DNA of 64,000 nucleotides from Pseudomonas sp. PDNC002 (lineage in GTDB: Bacteria; Pseudomonadota; Gammaproteobacteria; Pseudomonadales; Pseudomonadaceae): contig NZ_CP070356.1 in NCBI RefSeq assembly GCF_016919445.1, forward strand, positions 503,501 to 567,500, given 5' to 3'. Made by a program: the position numbers and the translations under genes. Position 1 is the first letter of the stretch, and each line of letters opens with the position of its first letter. Below the pieces are notes generated by a model. That model searched no databases. It was given only the letters and a program-made list of their open reading frames with translations, and was not told where the DNA came from. Positions 8,947 to 16,890 of the stretch are shown here, one piece after another.

Positions 8947-9410
8947 TCGACTGGCCGATCGCCTCCCTGCTGCCCCACGCGGGCGACATGATCCTCATCG
9001 ACGAAGTGCTCGACTTCGGCGACGAAGACATCCGCACGCGCCTGACGGTGCGCCCGGGCGGGCTGTTCAACGAGGCCGATGGCAGCCTGCCGGCCTGGGT
9101 CGGCGTGGAGCTGATGGCGCAGAGCGTCGCCGCCTATGCCGGCTGCCAGGCGCGCGTGCGCGGCGAGCCGGTGGAACTGGGCTTCTTGCTCGGCACCCGC
9201 CAGTACCAGTGCGACGTGGCGAGCTTCCCCGCCGGGTCCGAAATCACCATCCATGCCATCCGCACCCTGCAGGACGACAACGGCATGGGTGTCTTCGAAT
9301 GCCATCTGCAAGGGCCGGGCATCAAGGCGCTGGCGCGCCTGACCGTGTTCCGCCCGCCAGAGGTCGCAAGCTATCTACAAGAACCTGCTGTGAAAGAGCC
9401 AAGCGTATGA
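8943..9410 (+). CDS. Hotdog-fold 3-hydroxyacyl-ACP dehydratase of the aryl polyene cluster
   Basis: A 155-residue FabA/FabZ-like hotdog dehydratase (ApeP type). The catalytic His lies in LLPHAGDMILIDEV (about 8-21) and an acidic residue in GVELMAQSVAAYAG (about 56-69). It removes water from the 3-hydroxyacyl-ACP after each round of extension and reduction, leaving the trans double bond that builds up conjugation because no enoyl reductase acts. Overlaps both neighbours by 4 nt. Confidence 0.87.
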   Translation: MIDWPIASLLPHAGDMILIDEVLDFGDEDIRTRLTVRPGGLFNEADGSLPAWVGVELMAQSVAAYAGCQARVRGEPVELGFLLGTRQYQCDVASFPAGSEITIHAIRTLQDDNGMGVFECHLQGPGIKALARLTVFRPPEVASYLQEPAVKEPSV

Positions 9411-10135
9411 CTGACCCCATTCTGGTAACCGGCTCCAGCCGCGGCATCGGCCGCGCCATTGCCCTGCGTCTGGCCCAGGCCGGCCACGACATCGTGCTGC
9501 ATTGCCGCAGCGGCCGCGCCGAAGCCGACGCTGCGCAGGCCGAGATCCAGGCGCTGGGCCGCAGCGCCCGCGTGCTGCAATTCGACGTGGCCGACCGCGA
9601 GGCCGCGCGCACCATCCTCGAAGCCGACGTGGAAGCCCACGGCGCGTATTACGGCGTGGTATGCAACGCCGGCCTGACCCGCGACGGCGCCTTCCCGGCG
9701 CTGACCGAGGAGGACTGGGACCAGGTGCTGCGCACCAACCTGGACGGTTTCTACAACGTCCTGCACCCGGTAATCATGCCGATGATCCGCCGCCGCCAGC
9801 CGGGGCGCATCGTCTGCATCACCTCTGTGTCCGGGCTGATCGGCAACCGCGGCCAGGTCAACTACAGCGCCTCGAAGGCTGGCGTGATCGGCGCGGCCAA
9901 GGCGCTGGCCATCGAGCTGGGCAAACGCAAGATCACCGTGAACTGCGTCGCGCCTGGGCTGATCGACACCGCCATGCTCGACGAGCAGGTGCCAGTGGAG
10001 GAAATCCTCAAGATGATCCCCGCGCAACGCATGGGTACGCCGGAAGAAGTCGCCGGCGCGGTGAATTTCCTGATGTCGGCCGAGGCCGGCTACATCACCC
10101 GCCAGGTGCTGGCGGTCAACGGAGGGCTGTGCTGA
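9407..10135 (+). CDS. 3-oxoacyl-ACP reductase (FabG-like SDR) of the aryl polyene cluster
   Basis: A 242-residue short-chain dehydrogenase. The NADP-binding TGSSRGIG is at 8-15, CNAG at about 86-89, catalytic Tyr153 and Lys157 in YSASK, with Ser at 140/142 in CITSVSG. It reduces the 3-ketoacyl-ACP made by the ketosynthase (ApeQ type). It is cluster-specific rather than the housekeeping FabG, judging from its place between dehydratase and ketosynthase genes. The ATG overlaps the previous stop by 4 nt. Confidence 0.9.
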   Translation: MTDPILVTGSSRGIGRAIALRLAQAGHDIVLHCRSGRAEADAAQAEIQALGRSARVLQFDVADREAARTILEADVEAHGAYYGVVCNAGLTRDGAFPALTEEDWDQVLRTNLDGFYNVLHPVIMPMIRRRQPGRIVCITSVSGLIGNRGQVNYSASKAGVIGAAKALAIELGKRKITVNCVAPGLIDTAMLDEQVPVEEILKMIPAQRMGTPEEVAGAVNFLMSAEAGYITRQVLAVNGGLC

Positions 10136-11361
10136 TGAAGCGCGTGGTCATCACCGGCATGTCCGGCATCACCTCCCTGGGTTCGGACTGGGCGAGCATC
10201 GAGGCGAACTTCAGCGCCAACCAGAGCGGCATCCGCCGCATGGACGACTGGGACCGCTTCACCGAACTGAATACCCGCCTGGCCGGCCCGGTGCTGGATT
10301 TCAGCGTACCCAAGCACTGGACCCGCAAGCAGCTGCGCAGCATGGGCCGCGTCTCGCGCCTGTCGGTGGGCGCCGCCGAGCGCGCGCTGGCCGATGCCGG
10401 GCTGCTGGGCGACGAGTCGATCCGCGATGGGCGCATGGGCGTGGCCTGCGGCTCGTCCACCGGCAGTACCGACGAGATCAAGGCGTTCGGCAACATGCTG
10501 CTGAACTCGGTGGCCGACGGCCTCAATGCCAACTCCTACGTGCGCATGATGCCGCACACCACGGCGGCGAATATCAGCATCTTCTTCGGCCTCAAGGGCC
10601 GGGTGATCCCGACCTCCAGCGCCTGCACCAGCGGCAGCCAGGGCATCGGCTACGCCTACGAGGCGATCCGCTTCGGCCGCCTGCCGCTGATGCTCGCCGG
10701 TGGCGCCGAGGAACTGTGCCCGACCGAAGCCATGGTGTTCGACGCGCTCTACGCCACCAGCCTGAAGAACGACGCCCCGCACAGCACACCGCGGCCCTAC
10801 GACAGCGGCCGCGATGGCCTGGTGATCGGCGAAGGCGCCGGCATGTTGGTGCTGGAGGAACTGGAACACGCCCTGGCCCGTGGCGCGCATATCCACGCCG
10901 AGATCGTCGGTTTCGGCAGCAACGCCGACGGCCAGCACACCACCCGCCCCGAGCAGACGACCATGCGCCGGGCGATGGAGCTCGCGCTGGAGGACGCCGG
11001 ACTGCACGCCGACGCCATCGGTTATGTGAACGGCCACGGTACTGCCACCGAGCAGGGCGACATCGCCGAGACCCTGGCCACCAGCGAGCTGTTTGGCAGC
11101 CGCATGCCGATCAGCTCGCAGAAGAGTTTCCTGGGCCACACTCTGGGAGCGTGCGGTGCGCTGGAGTCCTGGTTCAGCATCGAGATGATGAACAGCGATC
11201 GCTACGTGCACACCCTGAACCTGGACGACATCGACCCGCGCTGTGGCGATCTCGATTACCTGCGGGGCGAGCCGCGCAAGATGAGTAACGAGTACGTGAT
11301 GAACAACAACTTCGCCTTTGGCGGGATCAACACCTCGTTGATCTTCCGCCGCTGGCGCTGA
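10135..11361 (+). CDS. Beta-ketoacyl-ACP synthase (second KS of the aryl polyene cluster)
   Basis: A 408-residue ketosynthase with Cys164 (SSACTSGS), His301 (HGTATEQGD), Lys330 and His335 (KSFLGHTLGAC), so it is catalytically complete and not a decarboxylase-only chain length factor. It matches ApeR, proposed in E. coli to start the chain. The gene shares one base with the reductase stop (TGATG). With the first KS it shows that the cluster has two separate condensing enzymes. Confidence 0.9.
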   Translation: MKRVVITGMSGITSLGSDWASIEANFSANQSGIRRMDDWDRFTELNTRLAGPVLDFSVPKHWTRKQLRSMGRVSRLSVGAAERALADAGLLGDESIRDGRMGVACGSSTGSTDEIKAFGNMLLNSVADGLNANSYVRMMPHTTAANISIFFGLKGRVIPTSSACTSGSQGIGYAYEAIRFGRLPLMLAGGAEELCPTEAMVFDALYATSLKNDAPHSTPRPYDSGRDGLVIGEGAGMLVLEELEHALARGAHIHAEIVGFGSNADGQHTTRPEQTTMRRAMELALEDAGLHADAIGYVNGHGTATEQGDIAETLATSELFGSRMPISSQKSFLGHTLGACGALESWFSIEMMNSDRYVHTLNLDDIDPRCGDLDYLRGEPRKMSNEYVMNNNFAFGGINTSLIFRRWR

Positions 11362-11414
11362 ACCGTTTCGCTGCACAACGCTACTGACCAACGACACTGC
11401 AAGGAGAGCAAGCC

Positions 11415-11813
11415 ATGTCCCGACTGATCCGCAGCCTGCTGCTGTGTGTGGCCACCGTGATGGCCGTCGGCTGTACCACCAAGCCCGTGGAGAACATCGA
11501 CCAGAGTCTGCCGCCAGACAGCAACCGCACGTCGGTGCAGGTGCAGGCGGCCATCCGCGACGCCCTGGAAGAACAGAAGTGGGAGGTGCAGCAGGATTCC
11601 GGCAACGTCATCTACGCCGCGATCACCGTGCGCGAACGCCACCACGCCGAGATCAGCATTCCGTACAGCAGCCAGCAGTACTCGATCAAGCTGCGCAGCA
11701 GCAGCGGCCTGGACGAGGAAGATGGGCAGATCCACCGCAACTACAACAAGTGGGTGGCCATCCTGAACAACAAGATCCTGCAGAACCTGCACCTCGCCCC
11801 GCCGAGCAACTGA
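11415..11813 (+). CDS. Small lipoprotein at the end of the aryl polyene operon
   Basis: A 132-residue lipoprotein (lipobox MAVGC, Cys at about residue 20). The mature domain is unrecognised: it begins with a polar linker, then an alpha-beta pattern (VQAAIRDALEEQKWEVQQDSGNVIYA) and a basic, aromatic stretch with YSSQQYSIKLRSSSG. A good ribosome binding site (AAGGAG) precedes the ATG. It follows the second KS by 53 nt on the same strand with no visible terminator, so it is probably cotranscribed. Role unknown; envelope location is inferred. Confidence 0.75.
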   Translation: MSRLIRSLLLCVATVMAVGCTTKPVENIDQSLPPDSNRTSVQVQAAIRDALEEQKWEVQQDSGNVIYAAITVRERHHAEISIPYSSQQYSIKLRSSSGLDEEDGQIHRNYNKWVAILNNKILQNLHLAPPSN

Positions 11814-11840
11814 TTTCCCCCATCGACAAGGAGTCGATCC

Positions 11841-12281
11841 ATGCAACGCAAGACCCTCGGGCTGCTCGCCCTCGCCCTCTGCGCGTCCATCCCCGGCATC
11901 AGCCAGGCTCGCGACACCACTCTGCACCTGCCCTTCGACGACGTCGTTGCCGAGGCGGTGAAGACCGGTAAGCTCGATGGCAGCGTGAAGTTCTACCTGG
12001 CGGGCAACCCGGCTGGTGACAAGCTGAAGGTGATCCAGTCCGGCGCCATCACCAACAAGAAGACCAACGCCTTCAACAAGAGCGACGAGGAAGCCTGCCG
12101 CTGGGCACTGCAATCGGCGCTGATCACCCTGCAGGATTCGGCGAAGAAGGCCGGCGCCACCGCCGTGACCAACATCGTCAGCTACTACAAGCGCAACGAG
12201 TACAAGGACGCCAAGCAGTTCGAGTGCCACGCCGGTGCGGTCATCGCCGGGGTTGCGCTGAAGGCGGACTACGCCAAGTAA
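11841..12281 (+). CDS. Small secreted protein, 'excinuclease ATPase subunit'-like family (name misleading)
   Basis: A 146-residue protein with a signal peptide (MQRKTLGLLALALCASIPGISQA) and a conserved core (DEEACRWALQSALITLQDSAKKAGATAVTNIVSYYKRNEY). Two cysteines, in EEACRW and FECHAG, could form a disulfide. Relatives are often labelled excinuclease ATPase subunit, but there is no Walker motif, and a periplasmic protein cannot be part of UvrABC. It has its own AAGGAG site 27 nt after the lipoprotein and is the last gene before a repeat hairpin. Confidence 0.72.
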   Translation: MQRKTLGLLALALCASIPGISQARDTTLHLPFDDVVAEAVKTGKLDGSVKFYLAGNPAGDKLKVIQSGAITNKKTNAFNKSDEEACRWALQSALITLQDSAKKAGATAVTNIVSYYKRNEYKDAKQFECHAGAVIAGVALKADYAK

Positions 12282-12308
12282 GCCCCTCCTCCGCGATGCG
12301 CCCTCGCT

Positions 12309-12392
12309 GTAGGGCGCATAACGCCTCAGGCGTTATCCGCCGGCCTCCCTCCGGGTAACGGCGGATAAAGCGTTCCGCTTTATGCGCCCTAC
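12309..12392. repeat. Dispersed palindromic repeat, GGGCGCATAACGC family
   Basis: Two outer arms TAGGGCGCATAA and TT(A/T)TGCGCCCTA enclose a second pair built on GGCGTTATCCGCCG and CGGCGGATAAAGCG, giving a long cruciform-capable element between the convergent ends of the aryl polyene operon and the LysR gene. A near copy lies at 18064-18133. It may also stop transcription from both sides. This is a REP-like extragenic element. Confidence 0.75.
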
Positions 12393-12418
12393 GATATCGA
12401 GCCTCCGCCCTTGAACCC

Positions 12419-13324
12419 TCAGCCGGCCCTGCCGGCCTGGACCTCCTGGGTCACCAGATCGAAGAACGACTGCGCCAGGCGTGACGACTCATTGCGCCGC
12501 CGCACCAGCCACACGGAGCTGGTCGCGCCCGGATCGCTCAGGGTGCGGTAGACGACGCCATCCACCCGCGTCCGGCGGAACGACGCCGGCAGCATCGACA
12601 CGCCCAGCCCCGCCGCCACCAGGCCGATGATGGTCATGGCCTCGCCCGCCTCCTGGGCGATGCGTGGGCTGAAGCCGGCTTGCCGCGACAACGCCATCAA
12701 CTGGCTGTAGAGCCCCGTGCCGTAGCTGCGCGGGAAGAACACGAAGGGCTCGTCGGCCAGCGCGGCGAACTCCAGGCCCTCCTGGCTGGCCTGCGCCAGC
12801 GGATGATCGGCGCGCAGCACGGCCACCAGCGGTTCGCTGAATAGCTCCACGGCTTCCAGGGTTTCCGGCAGCGGGATCGGACGAATCAGACCGACCTGCA
12901 CGCGCTCCTCCAGCAACGCCTGCACCGCCTGCCCGCTGCTCAGCTCCTGCAGGTCCAGGTGCACGTCCGGGTAGGCCTGGCGGAACGCCAGGATGGCGCG
13001 GGGGATGCTGGAGGTAAAAGGCGCCGAAGCGGTGAATCCGACCTTCAGCTCGCCGATCTCACCCTGGTGTGCGCGACGGGCCAGGAGCACGGCACGGTCC
13101 ACCTGCTGCAAGACCTGCCGCGCTTCGTCGAGAAACAACCGCCCAGCCTCGGTGAGCGCTACGCGACGGTTGGTGCGTTCCAGCAGGCGCGCGCCGATCT
13201 CTTCCTCCAGCGCCTGGATCTGCTGGCTCAGCGGCGGCTGGGAAATCCCCAGTTGCTCGGCGGCACGGCCAAAATGCAGCTCCTCCGCCACGGCGATGAA
13301 GTAACGCAGGTGTCGCAGTTCCAT
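12419..13324 (-). CDS. LysR family transcriptional regulator (YnfL-like)
   Basis: A 301-residue LysR protein. The N-terminal helix-turn-helix (MELRHLRYFIAVAEELHFGRAAEQLGISQPPLSQQIQ region, residues 1-37) is followed by the linker helix and an effector domain starting at about residue 90 (KVGFTASAPF). It is divergent from an MFS transporter, the same pairing as ynfL-ynfM in E. coli, so control of that transporter is likely. The start is the ATG at 13324, where the LysR consensus begins; the open frame continues upstream but would run through a repeat half-site. Confidence 0.88.
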   Translation of the reverse strand: MELRHLRYFIAVAEELHFGRAAEQLGISQPPLSQQIQALEEEIGARLLERTNRRVALTEAGRLFLDEARQVLQQVDRAVLLARRAHQGEIGELKVGFTASAPFTSSIPRAILAFRQAYPDVHLDLQELSSGQAVQALLEERVQVGLIRPIPLPETLEAVELFSEPLVAVLRADHPLAQASQEGLEFAALADEPFVFFPRSYGTGLYSQLMALSRQAGFSPRIAQEAGEAMTIIGLVAAGLGVSMLPASFRRTRVDGVVYRTLSDPGATSSVWLVRRRNESSRLAQSFFDLVTQEVQAGRAG

Positions 13325-13352
13325 GGTGTCCCCGCTGAAGCGCTGGTGCTTG

Positions 13353-13379
13353 GGTAGGAGCGGACCTTGTCCGCGATAG
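13353..13379. repeat. Half copy of the GTAGGAGCGGACCTTGTCCGCGA repeat
   Basis: A single arm of the repeat whose paired form is at 16701-16784. It forms only the small GCGGAC/GTCCGC hairpin here and lies just upstream of the LysR start codon, so it would be in that gene's leader. Confidence 0.65.
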
Positions 13380-13416
13380 GTTGAGCCCCGAACCAGGTGT
13401 TGAACCGACATTACCG

Positions 13417-13445
13417 ACGTTTGATTCGCAAAACAAATCAAACGT
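13417..13445. promoter_or_regulatory. Candidate LysR operator: 10-bp inverted repeat with 9-nt spacer
   Basis: ACGTTTGATT at 13417-13426 and AATCAAACGT at 13436-13445 are perfect inverted arms between the divergent LysR and MFS genes. The arms contain T-N11-A spacings, as LysR sites do, and an AT-rich stretch at 13450-13471 follows and could hold the transporter's -10 element. The operator role is inferred from sequence symmetry and position. Confidence 0.6.
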
Positions 13446-13592
13446 GTCGATTAATATATTGGAAATAATAAAGCCCGCTCCTTATCCTTTCCACACAAGC
13501 CCAATAACGACTACCAACCTGCTCCCTGCCTGGCCGCGCGGGCCCTTGCCGCCATTCCAGGCCCTCCTGCTGTTACCAACCTGAGGTGTGTC

Positions 13593-14978
13593 GTGAGTCA
13601 ACCTGCCCTGCGGGCTTTGCGGGAAGAACATCCCATGGCGGCCGAGCCGTCTGTCGCACCAGAGCCGTCTGCCGCCAACGATCCGGCGGAACTGCTGCCT
13701 GATCTGCGAGAAAGCGCGCGCGAAGCCAACAGCGACGTAGTGCGCGTCGTCGAAGAAATCGAAACCTACATCGAAAAAGGCACCCCGGCGTTCATGCGCA
13801 CGTCGCTGGCGCTGTTCTCCGGCGGCTTCGCCACCTTCGCCCTGCTCTACTGCGTGCAGCCGATGATGCCGGTGCTGTCCCAAGCCTTCAGCCTGAGCGC
13901 CGCGCAAAGCAGCCTGGTGCTGTCGATTTCCACCATCACCATGGCCTTCGGCCTGCTGGTCACCGGGCCGATCTCCGACGCCATCGGGCGCAAGTCGATC
14001 ATGGTCGCCTCGCTGGTCCTCGCCGCCCTGTTCACCATCGGCAGCTCGCTGATGCCGACCTGGCACGGCGTTCTGGCCATGCGCGCGCTGCTCGGCCTGT
14101 CGCTCAGCGGCCTGGCCGCAGTGGGCATGACCTACCTCTCCGAGGAAATCCACCCGCAGCACATCGGGCTGTCCATGGGGCTGTACATCGGCGGCAATGC
14201 CATCGGCGGCATGAGCGGCCGGCTGATCAGCGGCGTGCTGGTGGACTATGTGAACTGGCACGTGGCACTGGCCACCCTGGGCGTGCTCGCCCTGGCCGCG
14301 GCGCTGCTGTTCTGGCGCATCCTCCCCGAGTCGAAGAACTTCCGCCCGGCGCCGCTCAAGCCGCGCCAGCTGGCCGAAGGCTTCCGTGGGCATTTCCGCG
14401 ATGCCGGCCTGCCCTGGCTGTTCCTCGAGGCCTTCCTGCTGATGGGCGCCTTCGTCACCCTGTTCAACTACATCGGCTACCGCCTGCTGGCTGAGCCCTA
14501 CCACCTGAGCCAGGCCATTGTCGGCGTGCTCTCGCTGGTCTACCTGTCGGGCATCTACAGCTCGGCGTGGGTCGGCTCGCTGGCCGACAAGCTCGGTCGC
14601 CGCAAAGTGCTCTGGGCGATGATCGCGCTGATGCTCGGCGGCGTGCTGATCACCCTGCTGCAACCGCTGGCCCTGGTACTGGTCGGCCTGCTGATCTTCA
14701 CCTTCGGCTTCTTCGGCGCGCACTCGGTGGCCAGCAGCTGGATCGGCCGCCGCGCCTTGAAGGCCAAGGGCCAGGCCTCGTCGCTGTACCTGTTCAGCTA
14801 CTACGTCGGCTCCAGCGTCGCCGGGACCGCCGGCGGGGTGTTCTGGCACCACTATGGCTGGAACGGCGTGGGTCTGTTTATCGCCAGCCTACTGGGGATC
14901 GGCTTGCTGGTGGCCCTGCACCTGGCGCGGCTGCCAGTGTTACCTCGCGATCTCCCCGCACTCGGCAGAAATGGGTAG
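13593..14978 (+). CDS. MFS transporter, YnfM family
   Basis: A 461-residue major facilitator with about 12 membrane segments after a polar N-terminal extension of roughly 70 residues. The loop 2-3 motif appears as GPISDAIGRKS and its second-half counterpart as GSLADKLGRRK. The family is linked to export of small organic molecules; the substrate is unknown. The GTG at 13593 is the first in-frame start; an ATG at 13635 with GGAAG upstream is an equally good alternative and would shorten the tail by 14 residues. It is likely controlled by the divergent LysR. Confidence 0.85.
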   Translation: MSQPALRALREEHPMAAEPSVAPEPSAANDPAELLPDLRESAREANSDVVRVVEEIETYIEKGTPAFMRTSLALFSGGFATFALLYCVQPMMPVLSQAFSLSAAQSSLVLSISTITMAFGLLVTGPISDAIGRKSIMVASLVLAALFTIGSSLMPTWHGVLAMRALLGLSLSGLAAVGMTYLSEEIHPQHIGLSMGLYIGGNAIGGMSGRLISGVLVDYVNWHVALATLGVLALAAALLFWRILPESKNFRPAPLKPRQLAEGFRGHFRDAGLPWLFLEAFLLMGAFVTLFNYIGYRLLAEPYHLSQAIVGVLSLVYLSGIYSSAWVGSLADKLGRRKVLWAMIALMLGGVLITLLQPLALVLVGLLIFTFGFFGAHSVASSWIGRRALKAKGQASSLYLFSYYVGSSVAGTAGGVFWHHYGWNGVGLFIASLLGIGLLVALHLARLPVLPRDLPALGRNG

Positions 14979-15010
14979 TTTCTACACACGCAAAAATTTT
15001 CATACCTAAA

Positions 15011-15030
15011 AACGACATGGAACGGTCGTA
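15011..15030. promoter_or_regulatory. Upstream operator-like inverted repeat for the gabP promoter
   Basis: AACGAC at 15011-15016 and GTCGTA at 15025-15030 are inverted with an 8-nt spacer. The half-sites are the same as in the perfect palindrome at 15096-15111, and the two centres are 83 bp apart, about eight helical turns. Probably a second, weaker site for the same activator. Confidence 0.45.
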
Positions 15031-15095
15031 CAAAGACATTAATCTCAGATCAGATAACGCCTGCCAGGCGGGCGTTGTAGGATAAATTCCCAACC

Positions 15096-15111
15096 TACGA
15101 CTTAAGTCGTA
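15096..15111. promoter_or_regulatory. 16-bp perfect palindrome upstream of gabP
   Basis: TACGACTTAAGTCGTA is a perfect palindrome that ends 9 bp upstream of the sigma-54 -24 element. It is a candidate binding site for a dimeric regulator, possibly a sigma-54 activator. Confidence 0.55.
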
Positions 15112-15119
15112 ACAGAATG

Positions 15120-15135
15120 TGGCGCGATCCTTGCG
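15120..15135 (+). promoter_or_regulatory. Sigma-54 promoter for gabP
   Basis: TGGCGCGATCCTTGCG has the -24/-12 layout with GG-N10-GC spacing and matches the consensus TGGCAC-N5-TTGC(A/T) at nearly all informative positions. It predicts a transcript starting near 15146, about 75 nt before the gabP ATG. Sigma-54 control fits a nitrogen-source transporter. Confidence 0.65.
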
Positions 15136-15221
15136 TTTACTATTTCGAACGACTTGTTGGATTCCTGAAACGGACCTCGACTCCCGCAGTACGAAATTCC
15201 CTCCGTAGTTGTAGGTAAAGC

Positions 15222-16613
15222 ATGAGCAGCACCCCATCTTCCGAGCTCTCCCAGGGCTTGAAAAATCGTCACGTCACGATGCTTTCGATTGCCGGCGCCA
15301 TTGGTGCGGGCCTGTTCGTGGGCTCGGGTCACGCCATCGCCGAGGCCGGTCCGGCCGTTCTGGTTTCTTATCTGATCGCCGGCCTGCTGGTCGTACTGGT
15401 CATGCGCATGCTGGCCGAGATGGCCGTCGCGCAGCCCGACAGCGGCTCCTTCTCTACCTACGCCGACCGCTCCATCGGTCACTGGGCCGGCTTCACCATC
15501 GGCTGGTTGTACTGGTGGTTCTGGGTCCTGGTGATCCCGCTGGAAGCCAACGCCGCCGCGGCGATCATCCACGCCTGGTTCCCTGGCGCGCCGATCTGGG
15601 TCCTGGCCTTCGTGATCACCTCCGCGCTGACCGTGACCAACCTGTTCAGCGTGAAGAACTACGGTGAGTTCGAGTTCTGGCTGGCGCTGATCAAGGTCTG
15701 CTCGATCATCGCCTTCATCATGCTGGGCTGCGCGGCCATCTTCGGCTTCTCGCCCAACAGCGAAGTCTCCGGCATCAGCCACCTGACCAGCGAAGGCTTC
15801 CTGCCCAAGGGCTGGGGCGCCGTACTCGCCGCGCTGCTGACCACCATGTTCTCCTTCATGGGTTCGGAAATCGTCACCATCGCTGCCACCGAGTCCAAAG
15901 ACCCGGAGCAGCAGATCACTCGCGCCACCAACTCGGTGATCTGGCGTATCGCGCTGTTCTACCTGCTGTCGATCCTGATCGTGGTCTGCCTGGTGCCGTG
16001 GAACGACCCGCGTCTGGTGAGCATGGGCTCCTACCAGACCGTGCTGGAGCATCTGCACATCCCGTACGCCAAGCTGATCGTCGACATCATCGTGCTGGTC
16101 TCGGTGACCAGTTGCCTGAACTCGGCGCTCTATACCGCTTCGCGCATGATGTATTCGCTGAGCAAGCGCGGCGACGCGCCGAAGATCGCCCAGGTGACCA
16201 GCGTCAGCCGCACCCCGATCTACGCCGTGCTGCTGTCCACCGCCATGGCCTTCCTGTGCACCTTCGCCAACTACCTGGCCCCGGCTGAAGTGTTCAACTT
16301 CCTGCTGGCCAGCTCCGGCGCCATCGCCCTGCTGGTGTACCTGGTGATCGCCGTATCGCAGCTGCGCATGCGCAAGAAACTGCTCGCCCAGGGCCACCAG
16401 CTGACCCTGAAGATGTGGTTCTTCCCCTGGCTGACCTGGGCGGTGATCCTGTTCATCAGCGCCGCGCTGATCATCATGCTGATCCGCCCGGACCACCGCA
16501 TCGAAGTGGTCGCCACCGCGCTGCTGACCATCGTGGTCGTCTGCTCCGGCCTGCTGGTGTCCAACCGCCGCAAGGCCCAGCGCGCCGCCGGCCTGGTGGG
16601 CGACGCTGCGTGA
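15222..16613 (+). CDS. gabP: Amino acid permease, GABA permease (GabP) type
   Basis: A 463-residue APC-family permease with 12 membrane segments. The N-terminal LKNRHVTMLSIAGAIGAGLFVGSG region (about 11-34) contains the conserved first-helix substrate-binding GAIGAGLF. Overall pattern is closest to the GabP/aromatic permease (AAT) group, so uptake of GABA or a similar omega-amino acid with protons is likely, but substrate is inferred from family only. It stands alone, with a sigma-54 promoter upstream and an intrinsic terminator after the stop. Confidence 0.78.
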   Translation: MSSTPSSELSQGLKNRHVTMLSIAGAIGAGLFVGSGHAIAEAGPAVLVSYLIAGLLVVLVMRMLAEMAVAQPDSGSFSTYADRSIGHWAGFTIGWLYWWFWVLVIPLEANAAAAIIHAWFPGAPIWVLAFVITSALTVTNLFSVKNYGEFEFWLALIKVCSIIAFIMLGCAAIFGFSPNSEVSGISHLTSEGFLPKGWGAVLAALLTTMFSFMGSEIVTIAATESKDPEQQITRATNSVIWRIALFYLLSILIVVCLVPWNDPRLVSMGSYQTVLEHLHIPYAKLIVDIIVLVSVTSCLNSALYTASRMMYSLSKRGDAPKIAQVTSVSRTPIYAVLLSTAMAFLCTFANYLAPAEVFNFLLASSGAIALLVYLVIAVSQLRMRKKLLAQGHQLTLKMWFFPWLTWAVILFISAALIIMLIRPDHRIEVVATALLTIVVVCSGLLVSNRRKAQRAAGLVGDAA

Positions 16614-16650
16614 TGCGCTCTGATGGGGCTTGATGCTCCATGAGGGAATG

Positions 16651-16682
16651 AAAAGCCCCGCCTTATGGCGGGGCTTTTTTGT
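16651..16682 (+). terminator. Intrinsic terminator after gabP
   Basis: AAAAGCCCCGCC-TTAT-GGCGGGGCTTTTTT: GC-rich stem with a tetraloop and a run of T, 37 nt after the gabP stop. Confidence 0.9.
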
Positions 16683-16700
16683 TTCCGGCGACCGAGCTTT

Positions 16701-16784
16701 CGTAGGAGCGGACCTTGTCCGCGATCCGTCGGCAGGCGGCAGGCGGCAGCCGGGCGGTTTCGCGGACAAGGTCCGCTCCTACAA
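16701..16784. repeat. Paired dispersed repeat, GTAGGAGCGGACCTTGTCCGCGA family
   Basis: Left arm GTAGGAGCGGACCTTGTCC and right arm GGACAAGGTCCGCTCCTAC are perfect inverted copies around a 40-odd-nt GC-rich centre. Further family members are at 13353-13379 (half) and 52271-52345 (pair with compensating changes). It lies between two convergent terminators. Confidence 0.8.
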
Positions 16785-16845
16785 AGAACATCGCAGCTTC
16801 TTCCCAGCGGAGGAGAGTATGTTCGCGAACCCCGGAGCGAGAAAC

Positions 16846-16877
16846 GAAAAAGCCCCGCATACGCGGGGCTTTTTCAG
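16846..16877. terminator. Bidirectional terminator after hemE
   Basis: AAAAAGCCCCGC-ATAC-GCGGGGCTTTTT. It follows the hemE stop on the minus strand by about 14 nt and has T/A runs on both sides, so it can also stop plus-strand read-through. Confidence 0.88.
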
Positions 16878-16890
16878 TTCGGCGTCAGGC

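Noticed and set aside
11841-12281. Excinuclease ATPase subunit as function
   Set aside because: The protein has a signal peptide and no Walker or zinc motifs, so a DNA repair role is not credible.
13482-16769. Long minus-strand frames (13482-14852 and 15102-16769)
   Set aside because: They lie opposite the MFS and GabP genes and translate to His/Gln/Asp-rich sequence typical of shadows of membrane proteins.
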